Below, one piece after another: positions 1 to 7,411 of a stretch of 64,000 bases of DNA (positions within the stretch are counted from its first letter, which is position 1; the number at the start of each line of letters is the position of its first letter). Location of the stretch: positions 310,001-374,000 of the forward strand of contig UGGS01000001.1 in the NCBI GenBank assembly GCA_900450595.1, given 5' to 3'. The notes below the pieces were generated by a model that was not told the DNA's origin, did not search any database, and was given only the letters and a program-made list of their open reading frames with translations. The position numbers and the translations under genes were made by a program. This stretch comes from [Flavobacterium] thermophilum. GTDB taxonomy: Bacteria > Bacillota > Bacilli > Bacillales > Anoxybacillaceae.

Positions 1-1
1 C

Positions 2-475
2 GCCGACGGCCTCGCCGAACTCATCCGCACCCATTTCCCTGAGGCAGATCTCATCGCCGGCACAGCGACCGCCGGCATCCCGCACGCCGCCTGGGTGAGC
101 GAGCGGCTTGAGCTGCCGATGTGCTACGTCCGCAGCCAGGCGAAAGCGCACGGCAAAGGAAAACAAATTGAAGGCAAAGCCGAACCGGGCCAGCGCGTGG
201 TCGTTATCGAAGACTTGATCTCGACGGGCGGCAGCTCGCTTGCGGCCGTCCGCGCCTTGAAAGAAGCGGGCTGCGAAGTGCTTGGCGTCGCCGCCATTTT
301 CACATACGGGCTTGACAAAGCGAAACAGGCGTTTGCGGCGGAGAATTTGCCTGCCTACACGCTCACCGACTACGACACCCTCATCGAAACGGCCGTTCGC
401 CTTGGCGCCGTCAGCGAACACGATCTGGCGACATTGCGAAAATGGCGGGAGAATCCGGAGGAGTGGGGGAAATAA
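2..475 (+). CDS. pyrE: orotate phosphoribosyltransferase, 3' part (5' end outside window)
   Basis: C-terminal ~157 residues of PyrE, which joins orotate to PRPP to give OMP in pyrimidine synthesis. The open frame runs from base 2 with no start inside the window, so the gene is cut by the window edge. The PRPP-binding loop of type I phosphoribosyltransferases is clear as [14 protein letters not shown] (codons near 200-240), and the flexible catalytic loop region [15 protein letters not shown] precedes it. The protein ends at a TAA at 473-475 and is followed at once by a terminator, so it closes the pyr operon. No frameshift is seen. Identification is secure from the motif and from the B. subtilis gene order. 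Confidence 0.95.
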   Translation, partial: ADGLAELIRTHFPEADLIAGTATAGIPHAAWVSERLELPMCYVRSQAKAHGKGKQIEGKAEPGQRVVVIEDLISTGGSSLAAVRALKEAGCEVLGVAAIFTYGLDKAKQAFAAENLPAYTLTDYDTLIETAVRLGAVSEHDLATLRKWRENPEEWGK

Positions 476-489
476 AATCAACGCAAGCG

Positions 490-518
490 AAAAGGGGCTG
501 ACGCAAAAGCCCCTTTTT
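490..518 (+). terminator. rho-independent terminator of the pyr operon
   Basis: Stem AAAAGGGGC / GCCCCTTTT with a 10-nt loop and a run of T, 15 bases after the pyrE stop codon. It marks the boundary between the conserved pyr operon and the accessory island. Confidence 0.9.
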
Positions 519-607
519 GATGAAATTTCACCTCACATTTCGCACCCTAGCAGGGTTGAAAGAAAGAATTTTTTATTTCGTTTTTTAGAATAACTTTCCG
601 ACCAACA

Positions 608-647
608 CGACGAGCGATGGAAATCCTTTTTTTACCATCGCTAGTCG
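608..647. repeat. imperfect inverted repeat downstream of an IS remnant
   Basis: Two 13-base arms (608-620 and 635-647) pair with a single mismatch around a T-rich loop. The repeat lies just past the stop codon of the transposase remnant at 660-1153 (minus strand). It may be that element's terminator or terminal structure. No T run follows on either side. Confidence 0.5.
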
Positions 648-659
648 TTCTGTATCATG

Positions 660-1153
660 TTAGACGTAGATGCTCTCATCCATGCCCAATCCCTGCAGAA
701 TCCTTCGCTGGTCCAGGTTGAGGGAGCGATCGAGTGCGCGTTGGATGCGCCCGTCTGGCAGCTCCAGCAGGACGACGTTCACATATTGAAACAGCTGAAA
801 AATCGCCTGCCCCGTCGGTCGGGTCAGCTTGCGGCCTCCGGCGCCCTTTAATGGGTGTTCTGGTGTGATGAACGGACGCACCCGGCGCTGGAAGACGTGG
901 TAAATGGCCAAGGCCAACAGAAACAAATAGCCCAATACCGCACCCGTTCCGGTTTTTTGACGTAAATCTCATCCGTAAAGTTTCTTCCCTTTTCCTTTGC
1001 CCTTTCTTGGCATGTTTTCGTAACAGGGAAAGGAGAGAGAAAAGGTTGATTTCCGCCATTATGCGAACGCAAAAGCAACTGGTGCCAATACGATTGGAGA
1101 AGATCGAGCGCTTTCCGTTCAATGATTTGAATGTCTTCTTTTGATGCCAACAC
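660..1153 (-). pseudogene. IS1634-like transposase, C-terminal remnant with a frameshift
   Basis: On the minus strand, residues such as YVKKPERV, FLLALAIYHVFQRRVRP, GRKLTRPTGQAIFQLF and DQRRILQGLGMDESIYV match the conserved C-terminus of IS1634-type DDE transposases. The first motif is in one frame and the rest in another, so there is a frameshift near 935-945. The catalytic N-terminal two thirds are missing. The translated stretch upstream of YVKKPERV (about 970-1153) is not convincingly transposase and may be fused foreign sequence. The remnant cannot be active. It records an old IS insertion beside the Rhs-like remnant. Confidence 0.7.
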
Positions 1154-1263
1154 ATCCGAGCTTGAAACAGAAACGTCTGGGTGTGTTTAGTGCAAAATGG
1201 CAGAGCTTCATGGCAAAAAAGGCTTGCCAGTTCCTAAAATCCCCTCTACTGTTTAAGGTTGTG

Positions 1264-1605
1264 AAGAACAAAACAGTGGAGGTAAAGAAAGGAAACCAAA
1301 AAGAGTACACGTACGATTTATCGGATCGCTTAAAACAGCTGTTGTTAGCGAACGGTACTTCCGTCAACTACGATTATGACGTAAATGGCAATATGACTTC
1401 AAAAGTCATTCGAACCAGCGACGGCCAGTCTCAAACATTTACTGCTTCTTAAAGAGCAATGGTCGGATGGAACGACGATCGCGTATACGTACGATGGTTT
1501 CAGGAACCATTTATGGAAGAGAGAAAGCTCTAAAGTGGGAGATAGGAAGAGCTTATGCAGTGAGAAAAGCTGGGGGTAATATGTATCTTCATGTCAGACC
1601 GTGAT
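1264..1605 (+). pseudogene. YD-repeat (Rhs/WapA-type) toxin remnant
   Basis: Two YD repeats are readable: KEYTYDLSDRLKQL with NYDYDVNGNMTSK in one frame (ends at a stop at 1450-1452), then WSDGTTIAYTYDGF in a second frame. A third frame carries GREKALKWEIGRAYAVRKAG and ends with a stop at 1603-1605, a plausible C-terminal tip of a polymorphic toxin. YD repeats form the shell of large secreted contact-dependent toxins such as WapA. Only ~340 bases remain, the N-terminal export part is absent and there are at least two frameshifts, so this is a deletion scar. Assignment of the tip to a toxin domain is inference. Confidence 0.6.
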
Positions 1606-1628
1606 AACATAAACAAAGGGGGTAAGCT

Positions 1629-1822
1629 ATGTTACTGAAAACATTTCTATTATTAGGAGAAGAAGGGATATCTGACGTTAAAAAAGTTTTTCTATCCTGA
1701 AAATACCCGAACTTCAAAATGTGCAAGGTTTCAGAGTTCGACATAGCGGCATTTTCATCCCTTCGATGGTGACGAAATCTTTTTGTCATGGGAGTCTATA
1801 TATAATTGTTGAAATATCCTAA
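1629..1822 (+). pseudogene. frameshifted small gene behind the YD-repeat remnant, possible immunity gene
   Basis: An ATG at 1629 follows a good ribosome binding site (AAAGGGGG, 6-7 bases upstream). The frame reads MLLKTFLLLGEEGISDVKK and then stops. One frameshift within the A/T homopolymers near 1680-1695 restores a ~62-residue protein continuing FSILKIPELQNVQGFRV and ending in LYIIVEIS at a stop at 1820-1822. I do not recognise the family. Its place directly after the toxin tip is where immunity genes of Rhs/WapA toxins lie, which is the only argument for that role. The next bases to 1988 are AT-rich; a short open frame at about 1830-1943 (SSYASTKGDLYSGSIYNG) has no start and may be more debris. 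Confidence 0.35.
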
Positions 1823-1996
1823 TACACTCATTATCTTCCTATGCTTCAACAAAAGGGGATTTGTATTCTGGTTCAATATACAATGGTGTTTATATCGAAC
1901 AGAATAAACAAAAATCTGTGTGTCGAAAGAAGAAAAAATAGTAGAAAAAATGTAAATTTTTCTTCTGTATATCCTTGACACGAGTTCTAATATTTA

Positions 1997-3330
1997 GGCT
2001 CTTCACCACAAGTTGTACTTGATCATTTAAGGTAGGTGTGCATAGAGGAAATAGAGGGTACAAAAAATGCGAATTTTCCTGTATGGTAAAGGTGACCAAA
2101 CCAAACCATGGAGGGAAATTCGCATGTACTCTCAGTTTATCAAAGAACTCATCGATTTACCAGATGTTTTGATTCAAAAGGTGCGGAAAGAAGGGGAACG
2201 TTGGATTTTCGAACTTTCTCTACCCGAACAATGCCCGTTATGTCCTGTCTGCTTGAAGCGCACGATCAAAATGACAGTCAAAAAGAAGCAATGGATGCAT
2301 GGCTATGCTCAGCGAATAGGGATTTTTTGGATCGAACTTCCTATCGAGCGCAGACGTTGTAGCACGTGTGGCGTGACGTTCAGCACGTCGTATCCAGCCA
2401 TCTCTCCGCGAAGTGTGGCGACGGATGCGTTTCAGCGATGGGTCGCGCAATCTTGCATCGGAACATCCATTCAGGCGGTGGCTCGTATGCTCAAGCTTCC
2501 TTACACGACCGTTGAACGATGGTTTTATACCCATGCCCCTTCCTTCCTATCGAATGACGTCCAACCAAAGGCGGTTTGTGTCGATGAGTTTGCATTTCGA
2601 AAAGGGCACGACTATGGAGTGGCGATCATGGATGCCGAAACGGGAGAAGTGTATGCCATGGAAGCAGGAAAGAACGAGGAAGCCATTGGGCGTGCATTGG
2701 CTCATGTGTCTCGTTCCGTTCAGTATGTCGTGAGTGACTTGGCTCCAGCGATGAAAAAAGCGATTCAACGGGTTTGCCCAGAGGCGACACATGTCGTCGA
2801 CTATTTCCATGTCATTCAGCTGTTTACCGATGCTTTAGAACGTTGTCGCAAATATTTGGGCAAAGGAGGCAAGAAACACGGAAATGTCCGTTACGTTTGC
2901 CGTTTATTGAGCCAATGTCCAGAGAAATTGACGGAGGAAGAACGTCAAATCATACGAGAATGGTGTAATGAAAGCGATTACTTAAAGTCTGTTTACCAAT
3001 CGCTCCAACATGTTCGCTATGTGTTCAAAAGCAAAGATGAGCAACAGGCGAAACGTCGTTTGAACGCCTGGGTTCATCGGTATTTGTTTTGTCCTTGTTC
3101 TGCTGTTCGCGCCATCGCAAAATCACTCGTCAAACGAACAGACGAAATCATATCGTGCATTTTATCCCCTTATTCAAATGGGAAAATGGAGGGAACAAAT
3201 AACAAGATCAAGCTGATGAAACGCCGGGGATACGGATACAGAAATATCCAGCGTTTTGCACTGCGGGTTCGGCTAGAAACAGCTAACATACTTTCATGAC
3301 AGGTGCAAGTACAACTTTTGGTGATGAACC
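1997..3330. mobile_element. ISL3-family insertion sequence, apparently complete
   Basis: The element is 1334 bp. The left end GGCTCTTCACCACAAGTTGT (from 1997) is matched by the inverse complement at the right end (about 3304-3330), with mismatches in the outer bases. It is flanked by a perfect 8-bp direct repeat AATATTTA at 1989-1996 and 3331-3338, the target duplication size known for ISL3 elements. It encodes one intact transposase. Complete ends plus an intact target duplication indicate a simple, fairly recent insertion. Confidence 0.9.
2124..3299 (+). CDS. ISL3-family transposase
   Basis: 391 residues. An N-terminal zinc-binding region typical of ISL3 transposases (CPLCPVC and RRCSTCG, residues ~40-90) precedes the DDE catalytic domain, with acidic residues in VCVDEFAFRKGHDYG, VVSDLAPAMKKA and NGKMEGTNNKIKLMKRRGYG. 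Start chosen at 2124 because GGAGGG lies 8 bases upstream; the frame is open 19 codons further up but without a better site. No frameshift, and length is normal for the family, so the enzyme is probably functional and could also mobilise the short element at 3372-3507, which has matching ends. Confidence 0.93.
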   Translation: MYSQFIKELIDLPDVLIQKVRKEGERWIFELSLPEQCPLCPVCLKRTIKMTVKKKQWMHGYAQRIGIFWIELPIERRRCSTCGVTFSTSYPAISPRSVATDAFQRWVAQSCIGTSIQAVARMLKLPYTTVERWFYTHAPSFLSNDVQPKAVCVDEFAFRKGHDYGVAIMDAETGEVYAMEAGKNEEAIGRALAHVSRSVQYVVSDLAPAMKKAIQRVCPEATHVVDYFHVIQLFTDALERCRKYLGKGGKKHGNVRYVCRLLSQCPEKLTEEERQIIREWCNESDYLKSVYQSLQHVRYVFKSKDEQQAKRRLNAWVHRYLFCPCSAVRAIAKSLVKRTDEIISCILSPYSNGKMEGTNNKIKLMKRRGYGYRNIQRFALRVRLETANILS

Positions 3331-3371
3331 AATATTTATATAAAATGGAACTGGAAATTTGATAGGAAATT

Positions 3372-3507
3372 GGCTCTTCACCAAAAGTTGTACTTGATTT
3401 TTTCTGAACATACCCTATTTACGCTTGTGAAGGAAAATCAGCACTTTTTGCCTATCCTTACGCAGGAAACCGCATTGCTTGTCAAGTACATGTTGTGGTG
3501 AAGAGCC
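3372..3507. mobile_element. MITE-like element with ISL3-type ends
   Basis: A 136-bp segment bounded by GGCTCTTCACCAAAAGTTGT at the left and the inverse complement of GGCTCTTCACCACAACATGT at the right, nearly identical to the ends of the ISL3 element 41 bp upstream. It has no coding capacity. No clear 8-bp target duplication surrounds it. It looks like an internal-deletion derivative that the neighbouring transposase could act on. Confidence 0.75.
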
Positions 3508-3579
3508 AAAACATAAATAAATTTACAAAAATTATAAAAATGTACACAAACACATTAGAAAAATATTAGAATTTCTATC

Positions 3580-3698
3580 TATATAAGTTGAAACTTTGTT
3601 TTACATCCAGTAGAACGCCCGCTGCATTCTATCAAAATGACTTGTTATGAAGGAAAACAGAATCGAACAATCGGAAAATCTTTATTGCAACTTATATA
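3580..3698. mobile_element. MITE-like element with IS630-type ends
   Basis: A 119-bp segment starts TATATAAGTTGAAACTTTG and ends with the inverse complement of TATATAAGTTGCAATAAAG. Both ends closely match those of the IS630-family element at 4180-5320, and both are bounded by TA as expected for that family. No coding capacity. Its right end lies 139 bp upstream of the lanthipeptide precursor start, so it may form part of that gene's promoter region. Confidence 0.7.
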
Positions 3699-3837
3699 CG
3701 TTAAGTATCGAAAAGAAGTTTTTAAGTTTTGACATTAACTGCTTGGTGAGAAAGGATTGAATAATTTGTTGCATTGTGAATCCTTTCATCATCAGTAGTT
3801 AATGATAGATACCAAGAAGGAAAGGGGGGAGTGAAGG

Positions 3838-4008
3838 ATGGCTAAGTTTGATGATTTCGATTTGGACATTGTTGTAAAAAAACAAGACAACATTGTACAA
3901 CCTAATATTACAAGTAAATCTCTTTGTACCCCAGGTTGTATCACAGGCATTTTAATGTGCTTAACACAAAATTCCTGTGTATCTTGCAACTCTTGCATTC
4001 GATGCTAA
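3838..4008 (+). CDS. class I lanthipeptide precursor, geobacillin I / nisin type
   Basis: 56-residue precursor. The leader begins MAKFDDFDLD, carrying the FDLD form of the F-N-L-D box read by LanB dehydratases, and ends ...IVQPN. The 33-residue core begins ITSKSLCTPGCITG, continues ILMCLTQNSCV and ends SCNSCIRC. It has seven Cys and nine Ser/Thr, fitting seven thioether rings. Rings A and B (S-L-C-T-P-G-C) are those of nisin and subtilin, which bind lipid II; the Cys-rich tail matches what I recall of geobacillin I with conservative I/V changes. A strong site (AAGGAAAGGGGGGAG) precedes the ATG. No promoter is obvious; an 8-base inverted repeat (3751-3758/3779-3786) sits in the upstream region. 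No LanB, LanC, LanT, LanP or LanRK gene is visible nearby, so modification would have to come from elsewhere or the gene is a cluster remnant. The ~140 bases after it hold no convincing gene. Confidence 0.9.
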   Translation: MAKFDDFDLDIVVKKQDNIVQPNITSKSLCTPGCITGILMCLTQNSCVSCNSCIRC

Positions 4009-4151
4009 TGAATTATATTCATCAACATCCATATTAGACCATGACAGCGTTAAAAAATTCTAAGAAAATTGATCACAAGCCAATTTTAGCTCGAGGAAGA
4101 TCGATTATTTAGAGAAAATATTTCTAGGGAGTAGGGAGAGGAGGTCGAATC

Positions 4152-4179
4152 ATGAAGGAAAAAATTAAAATGGTTACTA
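4152..4179 (+). pseudogene. 5' fragment of a small secreted-protein gene, interrupted by IS630-family element
   Basis: After a strong site (GAGAGGAGG) an ATG at 4152 opens MKEKIKMVT, a charged signal-peptide start, and the frame is cut at 4179 by the IS. Removing the element and one TA copy joins it in frame to 5323, giving MKEKIKMVTT followed by LIAFISLIVVGGVSA, a complete signal peptide. See the 3' fragment at 5323-5684. Confidence 0.8.
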
Positions 4180-5320
4180 TATAAGTTGAATTAAAGATTT
4201 ACAACTGAACACACAAACGATCGATCGTTTGTTCTGGTTTCTGGTTGATTCGCTGAATAAAGGCTTGGACATTCTTTCTAATTTCTTGCACACTCGAATA
4301 GAACACGTTGTAAATCACGTCTGATTTCAGCCATTTCCATAGCCCTTCAATCAAGTTCAATTGCGGACTGTATGGTAGCAAAAAGACGAGCTCTAACCGA
4401 TCTTCGTGTTCTTTTAAAAATGGCTGAATGAGTTTGGCATGGTGAATTCGAGCGTTATCTAAAATCATCACTATTTTGCCTGTGGGATAGCGTTCTAACA
4501 CAAGTTGAAGAAATCGAAGAAATGTTTCCGCGTCATAGCGTTCTTCTTCGATGCAAAACACTTCCCCTGTTTCGTAGTTCAACGTGCCAATCAGCTTCAA
4601 CCCTTGATGTTTTCCAAACGTCGGAATGATTCGTTGTTTTCCTTTGACAAACCATGTTTTTTGAATCGCTTGGTAATCACGAATCATCGACTCATCTTGA
4701 AAGAGGACATGGGCGATGTTCCCATCTACCAGTTTGTTTTTACTTCAGGGAAGGTGATTTCGACGAATTCTTTTTGTTTCTCTTCATCGGCATTGGCTAG
4801 TGTATAGGTCGGTTTCGTATAGCTTAGCCCTAACCGATGCAGAATGTCACTTGTTCCGCGAAGCGTGTATGTTGGCCCCCACTTTTGTTGAATGAGTTCA
4901 GCGATTATCGCAAGCGTCCAATTATATTTTGCTTCGAATCCCACATCTACGGGGAGCTGATGTTCAATGATCAAAGCCAGCTCTTTTTCCTGCTCAGGGG
5001 TCAATCGACGTGGGGCGCCAGGTGAGTATTTCATCTCCAGTCCATCAAGACCGCGCTGGGCGTAGGCATGAATATAGTTATAAATAGTTTTCTTGGATCG
5101 ACCAATAATCGTTGCGATTTCTCCTTTGGTATATCCCTGCAAATGAAGATAAATCGCTTGGTAGCGTTCATATGCTCGTTTACTTTTTGCTTCTTTCATG
5201 GCAGTGGACAACTTTTCGATCTCGTCTTTGTGATTTGGCATCATATTTTCTCTCCGTTCCCCTATTTTCTCTTTTATTTATTCGCCGTGGAACGGGAGAA
5301 AACCTTTATTTCAATTTATA
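4180..5320. mobile_element. IS630-family insertion sequence
   Basis: About 1141 bp, ends TATAAGTTGAATTAAAG (left) and the inverse complement of TATAAATTGAAATAAAGG (right), flanked by TA at 4178-4179 and 5321-5322, the TA target duplication of the IS630/Tc1 group. The exact edge is ambiguous by a base or two because the flanks read TATA. It encodes a transposase on the minus strand and has inserted into the signal-peptide codons of a secreted-protein gene. Confidence 0.88.
4199..5244 (-). CDS. IS630-family transposase in two overlapping frames
   Basis: The first frame (5244 down to 4726, 172 aa) carries helix-turn-helix DNA-binding segments (GEIATIIGRSKKTIYNYIHAY, about residues 42-62). It ends FPEVKTNW. 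The second frame (to 4199) continues LVDGNIAHVLFQDESMIRDY and holds the DDE catalytic core: Asp in FQDES, Asp in VMILDNARIHHA, Glu in NLIEGLWKWLKSD. The second frame is -1 relative to the first, and the two overlap over an A-rich stretch read GTAAAAACAAAC on the coding strand, where a -1 slip on AAA would give one ~345-residue protein. Split frames with ribosomal slippage are known in this family; a simple inactivating mutation is the alternative. Confidence 0.85.
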
Positions 5321-5322
5321 TA

Positions 5323-5684
5323 CTTTGATTGCTTTTATCTCATTAATTGTGGTAGGGGGAGTTAGCGCAGCGTCCTATGTTACCTATGCTACAGTTCTCC
5401 CGCGCTTTGGAGCTGACACGGAATTAGCGAGCGCAAATAAAGCGACGAACAGCCAAAGCAAAGTGGAAAATTCGGTCGTTGGACAAGGATATAAAGCGAA
5501 TATGTGGATTCAGCAAGGCTCGAAGAAAGTGTCGGCAACCGCGCTGAATGTAACGGATAATGACACTCGCTATTTTACTGTAGATCAAAGTGCTGTTGGT
5601 AAAAAAGTTTCATTAGTTGCGGAAAATGCATCCTTCACTTATGTCACTGTTGATATTGCGGGTAAATTCTATCCTGATAAGTGA
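5323..5684 (+). pseudogene. 3' fragment of a small secreted DUF2712-like protein gene
   Basis: Joined to 4152-4179 it encodes 129 residues: a signal peptide (h-region LIAFISLIVVGGV, likely cleavage after VSA) and a mature ~104-residue domain with few Lys/Arg clusters, containing GQGYKANMWIQQGSKKVSAT, YFTVDQSAVGKKVSLVAEN and ending VTVDIAGKFYPDK. The W-x-VS ... V-x-L-x-AEN ... G-x-Y-x-D pattern resembles DUF2712 proteins, small secreted proteins of unknown function often encoded beside ABC permeases. The family call is from memory. The fragment has no start of its own; the IS interrupts it cleanly, so precise excision would restore it. It is followed by a stem-loop and the ABC transporter genes, which probably formed one operon with it. 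Confidence 0.7.
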
Positions 5685-5740
5685 TCGGCTCAAGCGGATA
5701 TGATCAACTGCATTTTGGAGAGAGCCGTTTCCTTCGTCGA

Positions 5741-5780
5741 GCTATTCCCCTTCGCCACGAAGGTGGCGAAGGGGAATAGC
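5741..5780. repeat. perfect 18-bp stem-loop between secreted-protein gene and ABC operon
   Basis: GCTATTCCCCTTCGCCAC pairs perfectly with GTGGCGAAGGGGAATAGC around a 4-base loop. No T run follows, so it is a poor terminator. Its place, 57 bases after the small-protein stop and 26 before the first permease start, suits an mRNA-stabilising or partial-attenuation hairpin, as is common between an abundant small product and its transporter. Confidence 0.8.
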
Positions 5781-5805
5781 CCCAAAAGATATAGGAGAGG
5801 ATAGC

Positions 5806-6687
5806 ATGTATGCAGAGTTATTAAAAATGGTCAAGAACAAGAATTTTTACATCGGCGCAGCGTGCCTGCTGTTTCTCGTCATTGGCGCCGTCGTGACGGG
5901 AGTGAAAGAATACAACGAACATGTGAAGTTGCTCCAACGAATCTATCATCACAATCAGAATGTTCTCGCCTTGACATCGCCCCACTTCGCATGGATTGGT
6001 CTAGGAGGCTATAGTTTTAACGTGCTTTCAGCCTTATACTACTTCCTTTTTCCATTATTGTTATCGATCCCATTAGCGGATTCGATTTATCGAGACCAAA
6101 GCAGTGGAAATCTTCATTACCAATTAACGCGAATGGGTAGAGGCGTATATTACCGGAGGAAATTTTTGTTTGCCTATATCAGCGCGTTTTTCTTATTTCT
6201 TCTTCCTCTTCTTCTTGGGGTTGTGCTCGTGAACCTTTTGACCAACCATTGGGATTATTCGAGTTTTTCGCATGCATACAGGCAGCTCATGGATGGGACG
6301 CTGCAGTTGCCAGATAATTCATTTGAGGGGGAAAAGAAAACGCTCTTTTCGTCTTTGCTTGCGATCTCGCCTTACTGGTACATATTCGTTTATTACGTGA
6401 TCGGGGGGCTATTTGCCGGCGGTTATGTTTGCCTTGGTTTGGCGTTTTCGTTAGTGATGAAGAATCGATATTTGATCACGTTGTTGCCGCAAATCATTTA
6501 TATGGTTTGTTGGGCGGTGTTGACGATCACGAACAAGTTGGGCTGGGACCCATTTAATTTCTTAGTTCCGTCACAACCAGTAGAAGGACTGTCTTATCAT
6601 AAAATCGTCATCGTGTTCGCTCTCCAATTCATGATGGCCTTAGGGGTATTTTGGTATGGAGTGAAGAAGAATGAGGATGTTCTGTAA
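5806..6687 (+). CDS. ABC-2-type permease-like membrane protein
   Basis: 293 residues with about six hydrophobic segments: near residues 15-36 (ACLLFLVIGAVVTGV), 75-97, 122-148, 190-215, 224-243 and 265-285. A large extracellular-type loop follows the first segment, as in ABC-2 permeases. A site GGAGAGGA precedes the ATG. It is the first of three membrane proteins followed by one ATPase, overlapping the next gene by 17 bases. I do not recognise a named family beyond ABC-2-like topology. Likely the membrane half of an exporter or immunity transporter; the substrate is unknown but the neighbours suggest a peptide. Confidence 0.75.
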   Translation: MYAELLKMVKNKNFYIGAACLLFLVIGAVVTGVKEYNEHVKLLQRIYHHNQNVLALTSPHFAWIGLGGYSFNVLSALYYFLFPLLLSIPLADSIYRDQSSGNLHYQLTRMGRGVYYRRKFLFAYISAFFLFLLPLLLGVVLVNLLTNHWDYSSFSHAYRQLMDGTLQLPDNSFEGEKKTLFSSLLAISPYWYIFVYYVIGGLFAGGYVCLGLAFSLVMKNRYLITLLPQIIYMVCWAVLTITNKLGWDPFNFLVPSQPVEGLSYHKIVIVFALQFMMALGVFWYGVKKNEDVL

Positions 6688-7411
6688 ACAGAACTTCGAT
6701 TTTGTCTGGCAAGATGTGCAGCTGCATCGAACCGTCATCAAAACGGTTCTTGGGGTTATGGCCTTGTTGATGATCGCAGCCACCCTTCCATGGGGATCGA
6801 GCACTATTGCGAAGTGGCATAGCCTAAAAGATTTTGTCTTGCTCTATCGGTATGAATTTTTTCATCTGCCTGCTTTTTTATTTCTTTTAGGTTCAACGCT
6901 TCAAACCAATATTTGGATTGTGCTAAGAAGATACCGCACTCGGGGACAGATCGGGATGCATAAAGCGCTATTGGTCATCGTTTTCGCGGGGCTTGTGTCT
7001 CTCGTTGTTGCCGTAGTAGGCGGATTATGTACAGCGTTTGTGAAATATGTGGTATATCCAAACATGAAGCACTACCATGCTGTTTTTTTATATGTGCCAC
7101 ACAGTGATGACAAAAGTTCATTCCTTTATTTTCTCTTCATGTACTTTTTTGTCACCACCATATTCGGATTGATTTTTGTGGCACTAACGGATCTTTGGGC
7201 GAAACGCTTTCTCAGCGTCATGACGGTCATGACGCTGGCCATATTGGATATGTTCACTGCCCGGGTGATTCCTTACGTATTCTACATAAGTGAAAGAGTC
7301 TCTCCAGTTTGGACAATGATTTTTTTAGCCTTGATCATCATGATGTTGATCAATATAGTTCGTTTTTCGTCAAACTATAAAAATTATTATGTTCAGGATG
7401 ATCTCTTATGA
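6671..7411 (+). CDS. ABC transporter-associated membrane protein
   Basis: 246 residues with six predicted membrane segments (for example IKTVLGVMALLMIAATLPW near 24-42, FFHLPAFLFLLGST near 57-70, LVIVFAGLVSLVVAVVGGL near 94-112, and a C-terminal pair). It overlaps the previous gene by 17 bases and the next by 4, so the three permease genes are translationally coupled. ATG at 6671 or 6677 are both possible. No named family recognised. Lantibiotic immunity transporters (LanFEG) have two such permeases of 200-250 residues; here there are three. Confidence 0.7.
   Translation: MRMFCKQNFDFVWQDVQLHRTVIKTVLGVMALLMIAATLPWGSSTIAKWHSLKDFVLLYRYEFFHLPAFLFLLGSTLQTNIWIVLRRYRTRGQIGMHKALLVIVFAGLVSLVVAVVGGLCTAFVKYVVYPNMKHYHAVFLYVPHSDDKSSFLYFLFMYFFVTTIFGLIFVALTDLWAKRFLSVMTVMTLAILDMFTARVIPYVFYISERVSPVWTMIFLALIIMMLINIVRFSSNYKNYYVQDDLL

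Noticed and set aside
3729..3757. TTGACA with AAGGAT at 17 bases upstream of the lanthipeptide gene
   Set aside because: The -10 match is too poor; the -35 alone is not enough to call a promoter.
4041..4112. 23-codon frame MTALKNSKKIDHK... between the lanthipeptide gene and the IS630 element
   Set aside because: No ribosome binding site, no recognisable family, and stops immediately upstream; not supported as a gene or as a lan gene remnant.
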